Shown here: positions 1 to 8,131 of the stretch, one piece after another
How positions within the stretch are numbered: position 1 is the stretch's first letter
Layout of the letters: every line of letters starts with the position of its first letter
DNA from: Methylobacterium sp.
Lineage (GTDB): Bacteria > Pseudomonadota > Alphaproteobacteria > Rhizobiales > Beijerinckiaceae
Direction: 5' to 3'
DNA length: 64,000 nt
NCBI RefSeq assembly: GCF_019745455.1
Contig: NZ_JAIETD010000018.1
Span: forward strand, 16,541 to 80,540
Position numbers and translations under genes: made by a program
Notes under the pieces: model-generated
The model's input: only the letters and a program-made list of their open reading frames with translations
Databases searched by the model: none
Told to the model about the DNA's origin: nothing

Positions 1-1590
1 GTCGAGCAGGCCCGCGTCGAGGCCATCGGCTCGCGCCGGATGGCGGGTGTCGCCAGCAACATCTCGGCCATGCTGGAGGACCGCTACCATCGCGGCGGCA
101 AGTACGAGGACATCACCGACCGGGCCGACGCGCCGATGGAGGACGCCGTCGCCCTGATGGTGCGCGAGCGCCTGACCGGGCAGGCCCCACCCGAGGCCGC
201 TCGAAAGATCGTGGAGCTGTGGCGTTCGCATATCGAGGACAAGGCGGGGACGAACCTCGACGGCCTGATGAACTCGATCGAGAACCAACGGACGTTCGCA
301 CGCTCCGTACGTGACCTCCTCTCCTCCCTCGACCTCGCCGACGAGACGCCCCTCGAACCCGAGGACGACGACAGCGACGACGACAGCGAGGCGCAGGACG
401 ACGAGCAGAATCCGAGCGACGGCGATGCCGAGGAGCAGAGCCAGGGCGACCGTGCCGAGATGGAAAGCTCGGAGGAAGCCTCCGACGATCTGCAGGAGGG
501 CGCCACAGAATCCGCGGACGCACCCTCCGGCGAGCTCCCCGACGAGGCCGAGGATGCGGAATCCGAGGAAGCCTCGGAAGCCTGGCGGCCTCCGACGTCA
601 AAGGCCAACGAAGCGCGCGGGCCCGATTACAAGATCTTCAACCAGCGATTCGACGAGATCATCCATGCCGAGGATCTCTGCGACGGCGAGGAACTTGCGC
701 GCCTGCGCAGCTACCTCGACAAGCAGCTCGCCCATCTCCAGGGCGTAGTCGGCCGTCTCGCCAATCGGCTCCAGCGCCGCTTGCTGGCTCAACAGAACCG
801 GGCCTGGGACTTCGATCTAGAGGAGGGCCAGCTCGACCCGGCTCGTCTGGTGCGCGTGATCACCGATCCGTTCCAGCCACTCTCCTTCAAGCAGGAGAAG
901 GACACGAACTTTCGCGATACCGTCGTCACGCTGCTGCTGGACAATTCCGGCTCGATGCGGGGACGCCCAATTACCGTGGCGGCGACCTGTGCCGATATCC
1001 TGGCACGGACGCTGGAACGCTGCGGCGTCAAGGTCGAGATCCTCGGATTCACGACGCGGGCCTGGAAGGGCGGGCAATCGCGCGAGGCCTGGCTCGCGGC
1101 GGGCAAGCCCAACGCCCCAGGACGCCTCAACGACCTTCGCCACATCGTCTACAAATCCGCCGACGCGCCCTGGCGCCGTGCCCGGAAGAACCTCGGCCTG
1201 ATGATGCGCGAGGGGCTCCTCAAGGAGAACATCGACGGCGAGGCCCTCGACTGGGCGCATAAGCGCCTGCTTGTGCGGCCCGAACAGCGAAAGATCCTGA
1301 TGGTGATCTCCGACGGCGCGCCGGTGGACGATTCGACCCTGTCGGTGAACCCCGGCAACTACCTCGAACGTCACCTGCGCTGGATGATCGAGGACATCGA
1401 GACCCGCTCGCCGGTCGAGCTTCTGGCCATCGGCATCGGCCACGACGTGACGCGTTACTACAAGCGCGCCGTCACGATCATCGACGCCGAGGATCTCGGC
1501 GGCGCGATGACCGAGAAGCTGGCGGAGCTGTTCGAGGAGGATGACGGCGGCGTGATCAGGGCGCCGCGGCGGGCGGGCGGACAGCGGTAG
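1..1590 (+). CDS. cobT: Cobaltochelatase subunit CobT (5' truncated by window edge)
   Basis: Aerobic cobalamin pathway subunit that, with CobN and CobS, inserts cobalt into hydrogenobyrinate a,c-diamide using ATP. The reading frame is open from base 1, so the start lies upstream; 529 residues are visible against roughly 600 or more in the family. A Glu/Asp-rich low-complexity stretch is encoded at about 350-590, typical of CobT between its N-terminal part and its VWA domain. The C-terminal VWA domain has a MIDAS motif DNSGS starting at base 940 and a later VISDGAP segment. The nearest downstream genes belong to the transposon, so its operon partners are probably upstream of the window. It is not the same protein as the DMB phosphoribosyltransferase at 51184, which is also called CobT in enterobacterial naming. 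Confidence 0.95.
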   Translation, partial: VEQARVEAIGSRRMAGVASNISAMLEDRYHRGGKYEDITDRADAPMEDAVALMVRERLTGQAPPEAARKIVELWRSHIEDKAGTNLDGLMNSIENQRTFARSVRDLLSSLDLADETPLEPEDDDSDDDSEAQDDEQNPSDGDAEEQSQGDRAEMESSEEASDDLQEGATESADAPSGELPDEAEDAESEEASEAWRPPTSKANEARGPDYKIFNQRFDEIIHAEDLCDGEELARLRSYLDKQLAHLQGVVGRLANRLQRRLLAQQNRAWDFDLEEGQLDPARLVRVITDPFQPLSFKQEKDTNFRDTVVTLLLDNSGSMRGRPITVAATCADILARTLERCGVKVEILGFTTRAWKGGQSREAWLAAGKPNAPGRLNDLRHIVYKSADAPWRRARKNLGLMMREGLLKENIDGEALDWAHKRLLVRPEQRKILMVISDGAPVDDSTLSVNPGNYLERHLRWMIEDIETRSPVELLAIGIGHDVTRYYKRAVTIIDAEDLGGAMTEKLAELFEEDDGGVIRAPRRAGGQR

Positions 1591-1684
1591 GAAAGCGCCA
1601 CTGCGTCTGCGGCCTCCTGCCCGACGCGACCCAGTTCCACGGCACGGCATCCGCGACGCGGGCGCGGGCTTATCAACCTTATAG

Positions 1685-1697
1685 GAGTTAAAGCCTA
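1685..1697. repeat. Left 13-bp direct repeat flanking the transposon
   Basis: GAGTTAAAGCCTA occurs here and again at 4806-4818 in the same orientation, just outside the inverted repeats of the IS1595-type element. It may be a target-site duplication. Family duplications are usually about 8 bp, so part of the 13-bp match may be element end or chance. The sequence is itself quasi-palindromic, which blurs the exact junction. Confidence 0.6.
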
Positions 1698-1719
1698 ATT
1701 ATATACCTGACAAAGCAGA
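1697..1719 (+). repeat. Left terminal inverted repeat of the transposon
   Basis: 23 bp containing TGACAAAGCAGA. Its reverse complement matches 4781-4803 at 22 of 23 positions. It sits about 65 bp before the first passenger ORF. Confidence 0.8.
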
Positions 1720-1783
1720 CTTTGGGAATCCATTCGGCTACAAGCTGATCGGTTAAGGCATTGATGCAGCGGGTGAGTTCGCT

Positions 1784-2032
1784 ATGGCGGACGAAGAAAA
1801 ATTGCAGGAATTTCCGCCTATAGACTGGGCTTACGGATTTCCACCCATTCATTGGCCTCAAGGCGAAGCCGTCCGCTCTGAGAGCCAAATTCGTAGCTTT
1901 GTTGATATTGCCAGACAGGAGATTTCTGAGCTTTTCGATCGGCGAGTTCGAGAAGGTGGCGAATGGCTCTCGCCATGGGAGCTAGACGACGTATGCGATC
2001 GTATATTTGTTCGCGCGTCTCAGAAAGCTTAA
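1784..2032 (+). CDS. Small acidic passenger protein, unknown function (82 aa)
   Basis: I do not recognise the family. The 82-residue product is acidic and tryptophan-rich, with a predicted helical centre (FVDIARQEISELFDRR) followed by a GEWLSPWELDD segment that reads like a folded protein. The start is ATG after a weak GGTGAG-like site. The last 215 bp run convergently into the 3' end of the opposite-strand HEPN-like gene, so one of the two reading frames may be shorter than drawn or not expressed. It is the first gene inside the left transposon end. Confidence 0.45.
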   Translation: MADEEKLQEFPPIDWAYGFPPIHWPQGEAVRSESQIRSFVDIARQEISELFDRRVREGGEWLSPWELDDVCDRIFVRASQKA

Positions 2033-2624
2033 ACCCCTGTATGCACATCAGATACTGATTAAACAAATATATTGCGTGCTCCGCCTCAAATATCTGATCT
2101 CTAATAGAATAGAGTGACTTGATCGTGTAGTGATAAACCTTAGCCATAAAGTCTTTTCTTTGCTCTGGGGTAGTCGTAAAATCCAGGCTTTTCAATTCCC
2201 TCAACAATCTTGTTTGTATTGTAACTCCATCAGTCATATTTATCCATAGAATACTTTCCGGCAAGACATCAGTACAGAAGTACTGCCCATGCGCTAAGCT
2301 ATTTCTCTCGCCTTCTGCGGCATCAACAACGACCATTAAAGCCTTTAGAATGGCTGTTGCCTCGGCTTCTAAATGTATGGCAGCAGCATAGATCGCTTCC
2401 TTGCGTGCGGTAGAGCGACGAAGCGTCAGGTATACCGCTACGGCAGCGTCTGTGTCGGCGCGAAGAAGGAGCGCAAGCATCCGCGCCATTTGCATTTCGA
2501 CTTCGGGCCACGTCCCGAGGCACTGGCCTATGACCGCTGCGTGATTGGGGCGAAGCACGAAAACTTGTTGGCCGATCGTCCAAGGTGCATGCTTCGCGGC
2601 ATACGGAAGAGGTTGGCGAGACAT
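1818..2624 (-). CDS. HEPN-like passenger protein with RNSLAH motif
   Basis: A 268-residue, mostly alpha-helical protein. Residues 107-112 (bases 2289-2306) read R-N-S-L-A-H followed by G. This fits the R-x4-H signature of HEPN-domain ribonucleases, which are common toxins and defence effectors. The signature alone is short, so HEPN is inference. The start used is ATG 2622-2624; its codon shares the CATG palindrome with the ATG of the divergent 55-aa gene, and no clear ribosome binding site precedes it. A GTG/TTG or internal Met start is possible, and an upstream in-frame extension to 2735 exists. The 3' end overlaps the 82-aa ORF. AT-rich codons and position inside the element point to horizontal acquisition. 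Confidence 0.6.
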   Translation of the reverse strand: MSRQPLPYAAKHAPWTIGQQVFVLRPNHAAVIGQCLGTWPEVEMQMARMLALLLRADTDAAVAVYLTLRRSTARKEAIYAAAIHLEAEATAILKALMVVVDAAEGERNSLAHGQYFCTDVLPESILWINMTDGVTIQTRLLRELKSLDFTTTPEQRKDFMAKVYHYTIKSLYSIRDQIFEAEHAIYLFNQYLMCIQGFKLSETREQIYDRIRRLAPMARAIRHLLELADRKAQKSPVWQYQQSYEFGSQSGRLRLEANEWVEIRKPSL

Positions 2625-2790
2625 GAGTGAACGGCCCAAACAGGAAGACGAAGCCAAGCTAGAGGCTCGCCACGCGAAGGGGCAAGCGTCGGCGGCCCCT
2701 GAACCCGACGAAGCGCGGATGAGCCAGATCGCCAAGCGGCTGCTGTCGACACCGCCTGAGAAGCGGAAGCCGCTTCCAAATAAGGGCTAA
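2623..2790 (+). CDS. Small charged passenger protein (55 aa)
   Basis: Unrecognised. The 55-residue product is hydrophilic, rich in Lys/Glu/Ala/Pro, with a likely helix (RMSQIAKRLLS) near the C-terminus and a basic end. An AAGAGG site about 10 bases upstream of ATG 2623 supports the start. That ATG overlaps the start codon of the opposite-strand HEPN-like gene on the sequence CATG, so each gene's leader lies in the other's coding sequence. Size and charge would suit a small antitoxin or accessory factor, but nothing in the sequence proves that. Confidence 0.5.
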   Translation: MSERPKQEDEAKLEARHAKGQASAAPEPDEARMSQIAKRLLSTPPEKRKPLPNKG

Positions 2791-2973
2791 AGGCGGTCGA
2801 GGCTTCTCTCGATTTTTATGTATATGCATACCAAGCATCTTATTGGCGCAGTCTGATGCAATGGACGGCGGGCTAGTTTGGCCCTATGAGGATGCGGAAC
2901 GACCCTGATCATAAGCCGTTAACCCGCACCTAACACAGTGTGTCGCAACTCGGGCCGGGCTAGCAGTGACGAC

Positions 2974-3180
2974 ATGAACCTCTTTCAAACATTTCGGCTC
3001 TGGCTAGGCCTTAGCAGCGACAAGAGCGAGAAGCTCGCGTTCAAAAATCAGCGCGAGGCTGCGGAGTTTGTGCGCCGTCTTTATAATGAGAACGGGGCGC
3101 CAAACGCCAAGCTCAAGGAAGTTTACCGCCGCGGTCGTGAAATGCGTGATAGCAACAACATCAGCGTGGCCGCGCGCTAG
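2974..3180 (+). CDS. Small protein upstream of the GNAT gene (68 aa)
   Basis: Unrecognised 68-residue basic helical protein (segments QREAAEFVRRLYNENGAP and KLKEVYRRGREM). The likely start is ATG 2974 (MNLFQTF); an in-frame ATG at 2938 would add 12 less plausible residues. It ends 5 bases before the GNAT start and probably shares its transcript. GNAT toxins of the TacT type normally follow a ribbon-helix-helix DUF1778 antitoxin, and this protein does not look like one. It is either an unrelated passenger or a different kind of partner. Confidence 0.5.
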   Translation: MNLFQTFRLWLGLSSDKSEKLAFKNQREAAEFVRRLYNENGAPNAKLKEVYRRGREMRDSNNISVAAR

Positions 3181-3185
3181 AACCC

Positions 3186-3701
3186 TTGCAAGTAATTATT
3201 GAGAGCTATCAACGAGACCGCCCGCGCAATTTTTTTGAGTGCGGACGGCGTCCCATAGATAACTGGTACAAGAATAATTCAAAGAAGTGCTTTGATCGCG
3301 TCGAATATCGCGTTTTTGAAGCCATCTTCCCTGCGACAGGTCGGGTTGTAGGTTATTACGCGCTGCAAATTGGAAACGAGAGCATGGCGGCTCTTCCAAG
3401 CAAGCCAGCAGATTACACGAAAAATTATACCGCATTTCCGGCCGTTCATTTAGCGTTTCTAGGTGTGCACCGGGAATGCCAACGCAAAGGCGTCGGAACC
3501 GCGCTGTTGTCGGACGTCTTTGATAAGGTATATCAAATCTCGGAAATTGCTGGGATGTACGCCCTAACTCTTCAGTCATACGACGAAGAGTCTACTGCGT
3601 TCTACAGCAGCCTAGGGTTTGAGCCATACTCTGATAGTAAAGCATCGCCAAAGATGCTAATGCCAATTAGAACCATACGCGCCTTAGTGGAAGGTGAATA
3701 A
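3186..3701 (+). CDS. GNAT-family N-acetyltransferase, TacT-like
   Basis: About 171 residues with the GNAT acetyl-CoA loop QRKGVGT (residues 99-105), preceded by a beta-strand segment (HLAFLGVH) and followed by the typical C-terminal AFYSSLGFEPY. The N-terminal FECGRRPIDNWYK and the VVGYYAL strand resemble TacT/AtaT-type toxins, which acetylate aminoacyl-tRNA and block translation. The start is a TTG at 3186 close behind the 68-aa gene; no better ATG exists near it. It could equally be a protein or small-molecule acetyltransferase. It is the last passenger before the transposase, which is convergent. Confidence 0.75.
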   Translation: MQVIIESYQRDRPRNFFECGRRPIDNWYKNNSKKCFDRVEYRVFEAIFPATGRVVGYYALQIGNESMAALPSKPADYTKNYTAFPAVHLAFLGVHRECQRKGVGTALLSDVFDKVYQISEIAGMYALTLQSYDEESTAFYSSLGFEPYSDSKASPKMLMPIRTIRALVEGE

Positions 3702-3769
3702 CCGGCCGAGAATAAATTTAATATTTGCGCGCTTCCGCATTGCGCAAGCGCCTTAAATGTCTCTCAGCC

Positions 3770-4738
3770 CTATAGATATCGACTGGCTTCGTCAGTCCGC
3801 CGATAGGTGAGGCGCTTGCCGGCAAGGCCCTGCGCCAACTGGCAGGAACGCTCATAGTCGCTGTAGCCGAGCTTGGTGCGGTGGTTGTAGCGGAAGTCGA
3901 ACTCAGCGAGGTAGCGGTGAAGGTGCTTCTCAGCGCAGTGCTGATAGATACCCTTCATGCCGCGCTTGAAGATGCTGAAATAGCCCTCGATCGTGTTGCT
4001 GTGGACCTCGCCACGGACGTACTCGCCGACCGAATGCTTGACGGTGGAGTGCTCCACGAAGTGCGCTGAGAGGCCCGTGTAAAGGCGGCTCTCGTCGGTG
4101 AAGAACTTCGACTCCTTGGCGATGTTCTCCTTCACGATCGCGGTCACGGCGACCTTGTCGGCCACGCCAGGATGAAACGAGCGGACTGTGCCGCCACGCT
4201 CAACCAGGGACACGATCGCGAGCTTGTTGGACGGGCCAGAGCGACCGCCCTTGGTGTAGGGGAGGCCCTTGCGCTTCGGGGAAGGACGGCTCTCCTCCGT
4301 CTTGCCGAAATAGGTCTCGTCGGCCTCCACGATCTTGCCTTCGCCGCCGATCGGGCCGGCGTCGGGACCGGGACGCATGGCCTCACGGATGCGATGGGAG
4401 AGGAACCACGCCGTCTTGTAGGTGACACCGAGCATGCGGTGGAGCTGGTGAGCCGACATGCCCTTCTTGGACGAGGACATGAGATGCATTGCCATCACCC
4501 ACTTGTTGAGCGGGATCTTGGAACGCTCCATGACGGTGCCGACCGTGACGGTGAACTGCTCACGGCACTCGTTGCACTGATAGACGCCGGGGCGATGGGC
4601 CTTGCCAGCGAGCGCCTTGATCTTGGCTTCGTCGGCGTTGCCGCAGTGAGGGCAGACCCGACCGTTCATCCAGCGCTGCGCTTCAAGCCAAGCGCGGGCG
4701 GCGTCAACGTCGATGAAGCGAGGGTCCGAGAGGTTCAT
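3770..4738 (-). CDS. IS1595-family (ISXO2-like) transposase
   Basis: A 322-residue DDE-type transposase. The N-terminal zinc ribbon has CPHCGN and CNEC cysteine pairs (about residues 32-58). A helical DNA-binding region follows, then the catalytic core with ADETYFGK, FTDESRLY and HSNTIEGYFSIFKRGMKG, which are the acidic and Asn/His-rich signature of ISXO2-type enzymes. The length is normal and the frame intact, so it may be active. Its codon usage is more GC-rich than that of the passenger genes. The start codon is about 40 bases inside the right inverted repeat. Confidence 0.93.
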   Translation of the reverse strand: MNLSDPRFIDVDAARAWLEAQRWMNGRVCPHCGNADEAKIKALAGKAHRPGVYQCNECREQFTVTVGTVMERSKIPLNKWVMAMHLMSSSKKGMSAHQLHRMLGVTYKTAWFLSHRIREAMRPGPDAGPIGGEGKIVEADETYFGKTEESRPSPKRKGLPYTKGGRSGPSNKLAIVSLVERGGTVRSFHPGVADKVAVTAIVKENIAKESKFFTDESRLYTGLSAHFVEHSTVKHSVGEYVRGEVHSNTIEGYFSIFKRGMKGIYQHCAEKHLHRYLAEFDFRYNHRTKLGYSDYERSCQLAQGLAGKRLTYRRTDEASRYL

Positions 4739-4780
4739 AACAAGCGTGTCCGTTCGATAGATAGGACTTACACCCTCGTT

Positions 4781-4803
4781 TCTGCTTTGTCACGTATATA
4801 ATT
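4781..4803 (-). repeat. Right terminal inverted repeat of the transposon
   Basis: 23 bp containing TCTGCTTTGTCA, the reverse complement of 1697-1719 with a single mismatch. It lies upstream of the transposase start, where a transposase promoter would be expected. Confidence 0.8.
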
Positions 4804-4805
4804 GC

Positions 4806-4818
4806 GAGTTAAAGCCTA
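4806..4818. repeat. Right 13-bp direct repeat flanking the transposon
   Basis: GAGTTAAAGCCTA, identical and in the same orientation as 1685-1697. It lies two bases outside the right inverted repeat. Confidence 0.6.
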
Positions 4819-4878
4819 TGAGGCGACATTACTCCTAATCCTCGCCACATTGGAACAAATCATGAACGAGGACGATCC

Positions 4879-5930
4879 ATGCGGCTCCCTTCGAAGCATC
4901 AGGGCGAGATTGATGCCCTCCGTTACCGGCTCGCCGCCCTGGCCTTCGAGACGAAGCTGATTCGCGTTCAGCGGAGCCTGGATCGCAAGTACAGCGCCGA
5001 CCAACCTCGCGCTCCGGCTGGACAGTCAGATGGCGGACGGTGGATCAGGGTCGGGTCCAGTTCGAATGATTGGTCGATCGAGGAGGGTGCGATCGGGTCG
5101 GACGGTACGGCGATCCGCTTCACCTACAATCGTGGCGATCGGTCGAAGGGCTGGGATGAACGCCACATCGTCGTCGCTCCCGACGGCACGAGCACGATCT
5201 TCGAAACGACAGGAGCGGTCCAAACCGTCCGCGACGGGAAGTCGGGCGAAGTCATAGCGAGGACGCGATGGACAGGCGATGGCCTTGAGGAGGAGGCGGT
5301 GGCGCAGCCGGCCTTCTCGCTGAAGCCCCCGCTTCTGCTGCCGGGCATCACGCCTGCCCACACTCGCCCTTCGATCAGGCGGCGAAGCTTTACGACTACC
5401 TATCGAGCCGCAACACCGCCGAACGTAAGGCCGTCTTCGGCTTCAACGCGCGGGACTATGATGCGACTGTTCCGGCGGAGACCCGCGCGACGCCGGGCTT
5501 CTGGGTCTGGACGTTGACACGCGACGTGGTCAACGAAGCGTGCCCCCTGCGCCCCGTCGTCCAGGACCGTACCGACTTGGCCGCGGACACGATCAAGATG
5601 CTGGGCAATTACTGGAATCCGAGCGAGTATGGGACGCGGGTCCACAAGGAACTGGAACACCTGATCGAAAGGCTGAATGACGATAGGTTGGTTCCGGAGT
5701 ATTCTCTGCTGAAGTCAGGGAGTGAGGCAGTCTACGGAACTCTCGACAGATTTCGACTTGACGTCTTGGAGCGAGCACCAGTTTTTACGGCATGCATACA
5801 CGAAGTAAAAACTGGAAATTCGCCGCTGACCGCCGCACGATCCTCTGAATTGGCGTTTGCTGTTTATAAAACGTTTCCTGGAACGAAGTGTATCGTCGTC
5901 ATCGAGATGAGGCCCTACGAGCAGCCATGA
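4879..5930 (+). pseudogene. Frameshifted gene with PD-(D/E)xK-like nuclease C-terminus
   Basis: The first part starts at ATG 4879 behind a GAGGACG site and reads well in frame 1 up to about 5300 (unrecognised N-terminal region with a WDERHIVV segment). Homology-like sequence then continues in frame 3 from roughly 5300-5350 (FDQAAKLYDYLSSRN) to the stop at 5930. One frameshift between about 5255 and 5350 joins them. The C-terminal part has GTLDRFRLDV and then EVKTG (from 5802), spaced like the D...ExK catalytic core of restriction-endonuclease-fold nucleases, as in polymorphic toxins. The next gene starts inside its stop codon and is also damaged. The frameshift could be real decay or a sequencing error. 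Confidence 0.6.
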
Positions 5931-6627
5931 CGACGAAGCGCCAGATCAAGAAGCTGCTCCAGCCGATCGCCGTGACGATCTTGTTCGTTTTGACTACTGT
6001 ATCGTTATGAAGCCTCTTCGCCACGTTTTAAGGAGCATCTGGATCTACCGCCGCCGGAATGCCGAACTGTTCAGGCCCTTTTGCCTCGTATCCCATATGT
6101 TCACGTATACCGGAGCGGCAAGCGGTCGAGATACAGATATGTTCCCAAGACAGAATCGCGACATTATTTAGGACCATGATGACCGTCGCGTTGCTGGAGA
6201 ATTGTCGTATTCCGTTGAGAACTTCACAATTCATTTCCTGAGAAAAATGGAAGATCTTGAAACCTTCTTGGAACATACGAGAAGTCTGATTGGATTTTCC
6301 GCAGGCTATTTCGGAAGACTTGGCTACAGGAACTTTCTCAGGGAGGCCGGAGACGTCGACGCCGCGATGAAAATTTACGGCAAGGGTTTCGACATGTCGG
6401 TCTATATTTCGCCTCGGGACAGCCCCTCGTACAAACAGTATTACGCCGATGTCCAGACGGCGATCGATCGGCGGGCGCCGCTCGTCGCGGCGGACGACAA
6501 GTCGGGTGTCGGCGATGTCCTTCGGGATATGGAACGGGTGACGGCCCGCAAGCTCGGGATGGAGCATCTGTGGGAGCCGACGCCGTTCCCCTTCGAAGCT
6601 AATGATCGGGCTGTCGGATCAGTATGA
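5927..6627 (+). pseudogene. Degraded gene coupled to the nuclease remnant
   Basis: ATG 5927 overlaps the previous stop. It encodes MTTKRQIKKLLQP, after which the frame breaks within about 20 bases. Frame 1 then carries RDDLVRFDYCIVMKPLRHVL and continues to a TAG at 6169. The same frame resumes directly after that stop and stays open to 6627 (SYSVENFTIHFLRKMED...). One frameshift plus one nonsense codon would therefore restore a single protein of about 230 residues. I recall similar conserved Rhizobiales hypothetical proteins, but I cannot name a domain. Overlapping start/stop and shared decay suggest the two genes worked as a pair, possibly effector and immunity. Confidence 0.55.
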
Positions 6628-6769
6628 AATGCGGCCCCGAGACGGTGAAGGGGAGCCCGATCGAATCATTTCAGGAGCCTGCCTCCCTTCCGATCGAGGG
6701 CGTCTCTGGATGCCTCCGCCGAATTCGGATCTCCGGTCTACAGCGCTCAGTGAATTGCGCTGATCCTGC

Positions 6770-7699
6770 TCAGCCCTTCCCGAGGACCGCGAGCCAACCG
6801 AGCGTCGTCACGGCGGCGAGTAGGGTCGAGATCATCACGGCGGCGGCGATGATGCCGGTCTCGGCCCGGTAGCGGACCGCGAGCAGGTATGAGTTGATCC
6901 CGATCGGCATCGCGGCGAACAGCACCGCCACGCCGGCATAGGCGGGCGGCATCGTGAAGACGTGGAACGCCAGCACCCAGACTGCCAGCGGGTGGATCAG
7001 AAGCTTCAGGCCTGAGATGACCAGAGCGCCCGGCAGGTCGTGCACCACCCGGTAGCGGACGAGGCCGGCGCCGAGGGCAATGAGGGCGCAGGTCGAGGCG
7101 GTGCCGGCGATGGCGTCGATCAGGGTCTTGACCATGCCGCCCGGCGAGAGCCCGAGGCCCTTCATCGCGAGGCCGGCTGCCAGGGCGAGGAAGATCGGGT
7201 TGCGGGCAAGCACGAGCCCGAGGCTGCGCAGCCGCCTCACTACCGATTGGTCTCCGTCCGATTCGATCAGGAAGGTCGCGGCGCCCATCATCAGCGGCAG
7301 GTGGACGGCGAGCAGCATGAAGAGCGGGAAGGCGCCGGCCTCGCCATAGGCCTGCAGGATCATCGGAACGCCGATGAAGACGGTGTTGGACTGGCTCGCC
7401 GCAAAGCCGTGAAGGACGGCGCCGCGGCGACCGACGCCATCGCGCCGTGCGCCGATGAAGGACGCCGCCGCCCAGGCCACCGCGACGCCGCCGAAATAGC
7501 TGAACCAGAACGACCAGGTGATCGCACCGGTGAGGCCGGGCCGTGTCAGGGTGGCGATGATGAGGGCCGGAACCGCGATCGCGAAAACGTATTCGGACAA
7601 GCCCTCGCTGACCTTCTCCGACAGGAGGCCGGCCAGGGCCGCGCCCCATCCGATCAGGATGAGGCCGAAAATCGGAGCGATGAGAAGGAGGGCGTTCAT
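6770..7699 (-). CDS. AEC (auxin efflux carrier) family transporter
   Basis: A 309-residue polytopic inner-membrane protein with about ten predicted hydrophobic segments, starting at MNALLLIAPIFGLILIGW. The mid-protein SQSNTVFIGVPMI segment and the C-terminal MPIGINSYLLA segment are characteristic of the AEC/malonate permease family, secondary transporters of small organic acids or similar anions. The substrate cannot be told from sequence. It is encoded alone, downstream of rpmB on the same strand with about 125 bp between, and convergent with the decayed pair to its left. Confidence 0.9.
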   Translation of the reverse strand: MNALLLIAPIFGLILIGWGAALAGLLSEKVSEGLSEYVFAIAVPALIIATLTRPGLTGAITWSFWFSYFGGVAVAWAAASFIGARRDGVGRRGAVLHGFAASQSNTVFIGVPMILQAYGEAGAFPLFMLLAVHLPLMMGAATFLIESDGDQSVVRRLRSLGLVLARNPIFLALAAGLAMKGLGLSPGGMVKTLIDAIAGTASTCALIALGAGLVRYRVVHDLPGALVISGLKLLIHPLAVWVLAFHVFTMPPAYAGVAVLFAAMPIGINSYLLAVRYRAETGIIAAAVMISTLLAAVTTLGWLAVLGKG

Positions 7700-7825
7700 C
7701 GGCCGTGGCGGACCGTGTCACGAACAGGAAAGGCCGCCGCACGCTTCAGGCATGCGACGGCCGATCGAAACGAGAATGAAGATCGAAAGCGAGAGGCTCG
7801 AGAGGCTAATGCCTCGCGCGCCCAC

Positions 7826-8131
7826 TCAGGCGGCGGCCGGAGTCTCGACCTCGGCAAGCTTCTTGTGCAGCTCGCGCTTGAGAAGGCGGGCGCCCTGCGA
7901 CAGTTCGATCTCACGGGCCTTGATCAGGAAGGCGTCGAGGCCGCCGCGATGCTCCACCGAGCGCAGGGCATGGGCGGTGACGCGCAGGCGCACACGACGC
8001 TTCAGAGCGTCCGACTGCAGCGTGACCTGGCACAGGTTCGGCAGGAACCGGCACTTGGTCTTGCGGTTCGAGTGGCTCACGAGGTGGCCGGTCTGCACGG
8101 CTTTGCCCGTGAGTTCGCAACGGCGCGACAT
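7826..8131 (-). CDS. rpmB: 50S ribosomal protein L28
   Basis: 101 residues. The N-terminus [16 protein letters not shown] and the following [15 protein letters not shown] are diagnostic of bacterial L28, with the extended C-terminal helix usual in alphaproteobacteria. It is a component of the large ribosomal subunit. The start at 8131 follows a GGGAT-like ribosome binding site. It diverges from the DUF3108 gene, with a 352-bp intergenic region between them. Confidence 0.97.
   Translation of the reverse strand: MSRRCELTGKAVQTGHLVSHSNRKTKCRFLPNLCQVTLQSDALKRRVRLRVTAHALRSVEHRGGLDAFLIKAREIELSQGARLLKRELHKKLAEVETPAAA

Larger units (their letters stand above)
1697..4805. mobile_element. IS1595-family (ISXO2-type) transposon with passenger genes
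   Basis: About 3.1 kb bounded by 23-bp inverted repeats (1697-1719 and 4781-4803, one mismatch) and flanked by a 13-bp direct repeat. The transposase gene lies at the right end, reading inwards from the right repeat. The other roughly 2 kb holds five candidate passenger genes: 82 aa, HEPN-like 268 aa, 55 aa, 68 aa and a GNAT. No second inverted-repeat copy is seen between the GNAT gene and the transposase, so the passengers appear to lie inside the element. The passenger half is visibly more AT-rich than the surrounding chromosome, which suggests transfer. The IS1595 family is known to include members with accessory genes. The exact boundary is uncertain by a few bases. Confidence 0.75.
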
